A stretch of 64,000 bases of DNA from Pyropia yezoensis (lineage: Eukaryota > Rhodophyta > Bangiophyceae > Bangiales > Bangiaceae): assembly GCA_009829735.1 (NCBI GenBank), contig CM020620.1, positions 6,032,593 to 6,096,592 of the forward strand, given 5' to 3'. Shown here piece after piece: positions 63,431-64,000 of this stretch; the stretch's first letter is position 1, and the number at the start of each line of letters is the position of its first letter. The notes beneath the pieces are model-generated. The model made no database searches, was not told the origin of the DNA, and saw only the letters and a program-made list of their open reading frames with translations. The translations under genes were made by a program, and so were the position numbers.

Positions 63431-63679
63431 ATGGCGGCTGGGCGTTTTTCCATCCCGTATGTAGCAAAAACCACTCGCACACACAACACCCAAGTTGGGG
63501 TGGTGTACAAGAGCTGCCTCCCGTGTCGGAAGAACCGGAAGAAGTGCAAGTCGCACACACGCTATCCCTGTTGTGGGGCAATCCCCCCACCACGATACAA
63601 GATGATGGTCTGTGGGCCAACAGCTTCTTGGTCGGGATCCATGTTAGATTTACTATCAAGCGAAGTATCCCTGACTTAA
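63431..63679 (+). CDS. Small ORF with a Zn-cluster-like cysteine motif
   Basis: Weak candidate of 82 codons from the ATG at 63431 (MAAGRFSIPYVAKTTRTHNT). It has the motif C-LP-C-RKNRKK-C-KSHTRYP-C-C, which resembles the first half of a fungal-type Zn2Cys6 cluster (C-x2-C-x6-C) with its basic loop. The second half is not canonical. An in-frame upstream extension to 63227 has no ATG as its first codon but contains one at 63272. Could be a transcription-factor exon, or chance. Confidence 0.35.
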   Translation: MAAGRFSIPYVAKTTRTHNTQVGVVYKSCLPCRKNRKKCKSHTRYPCCGAIPPPRYKMMVCGPTASWSGSMLDLLSSEVSLT

Positions 63680-63828
63680 GGAAATTTGAGATCAAACGCA
63701 TAGGAAAAAACGGGTCAGACCAGCTGTCTCCCGCCCCCGTGTGGCGCGCCCTGTCCCCTGCGTGGGGCCAGTTCTGCCACACTCCCCCCTCCTCGGTTCC
63801 GACCGACCCGGTCGGCCCTGCGAGGGGG

Positions 63829-63834
63829 TATAAG
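63829..63834 (+). promoter_or_regulatory. TATA-box-like core promoter pointing out of the window
   Basis: GAGGGGGTATAAGAGCGCG at about 63822-63840 stands out in GC-rich DNA and resembles a TATA promoter for a rightward transcript starting near 63,860. A gene beyond 64,000 (or a transposon long terminal repeat) would be expected. Just upstream is a small CCGAC/GTCGG inverted repeat (63803-63815). Confidence 0.45.
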
Positions 63835-64000
63835 AGCGCGTGTTGCGCTTGCCGGGGGCGCGACTCCCTGTCCCCCGGCACTTCACGTTGACGTGGAGGC
63901 CGTCACGTCGACCACACCTCTCCTCAAGCTTGCCCAATTGGCAGCTTGCACTCACCTTAGCGCACCTTACCACCACCTTACCCCTACACATGCGCTGCCC

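Noticed and set aside
62723-63556. Minus-strand frame with APRAPRAPCPAR repeats
   Set aside because: It reads through the 16-bp minisatellite; no conserved sequence outside it.

Overview
The window looks like nuclear DNA of a very GC-rich eukaryote, most plausibly a bangiophyte red alga (Porphyra/Pyropia type). This is inferred from the gene content, not proven. The signs are: mostly single-exon genes with a few short GT-AG introns; a TALE homeobox gene; cation-diffusion and copine-like genes; eukaryotic DNA transposons of the PIF/Harbinger, pogo/Tigger and hAT groups; and extreme G/C homopolymers with Ala/Gly/Pro-rich coding sequence. A bacterial-type DNA polymerase III alpha gene sits among them.

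Layout. 1-7,900: a PAP2-family lipid phosphatase gene (+) and a large multi-pass membrane protein of unknown function (-), then about 3.3 kb of simple-sequence intergenic DNA. 7,903-14,391: a TALE homeobox gene with one intron inside the homeodomain, one homopolymer frameshift and a 500-N gap flanked by a duplicated 0.83 kb block (a likely assembly artefact). 15,163-21,788: a CDF zinc/cation transporter (-) and an unrecognised low-complexity protein (-). 22,000-38,600: a gene-poor, transposon-rich block. It holds an intact pogo/Tigger transposase, a 462-bp inverted-repeat MITE, a complete 3.58-kb PIF/Harbinger element (38-bp inverted repeats, 3-bp target duplication, a DDE transposase and a spliced SAP-domain partner gene) and several minisatellites. 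39,794-53,229: a housekeeping-rich block with a copine-like double-C2 protein (+), a GroES/Cpn10 co-chaperonin (-), a long-chain acyl-CoA synthetase (-) and the DnaE-like polymerase (+). 54,253-61,713: a secreted tyrosinase-like protein with a degenerate copper site (-), an RluA-type pseudouridine synthase with a homopolymer frameshift (+) and a probable TFIIIC small-subunit gene (-). 61,714-64,000: a hAT transposase remnant, a 16-bp minisatellite, a Zn-cluster-like small ORF and a TATA-type promoter reading out of the window.

The genes do not form operons. Neighbours are mostly convergent or divergent with their own upstream regions, so functional links come from individual genes rather than clustering. 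A recurring short motif (GTACAGTA/TACTGTAC) occurs repeatedly, only in the non-coding intervals. Several coding regions are interrupted only at long G or C runs; these are read as sequencing or assembly indels rather than genuine pseudogenes.
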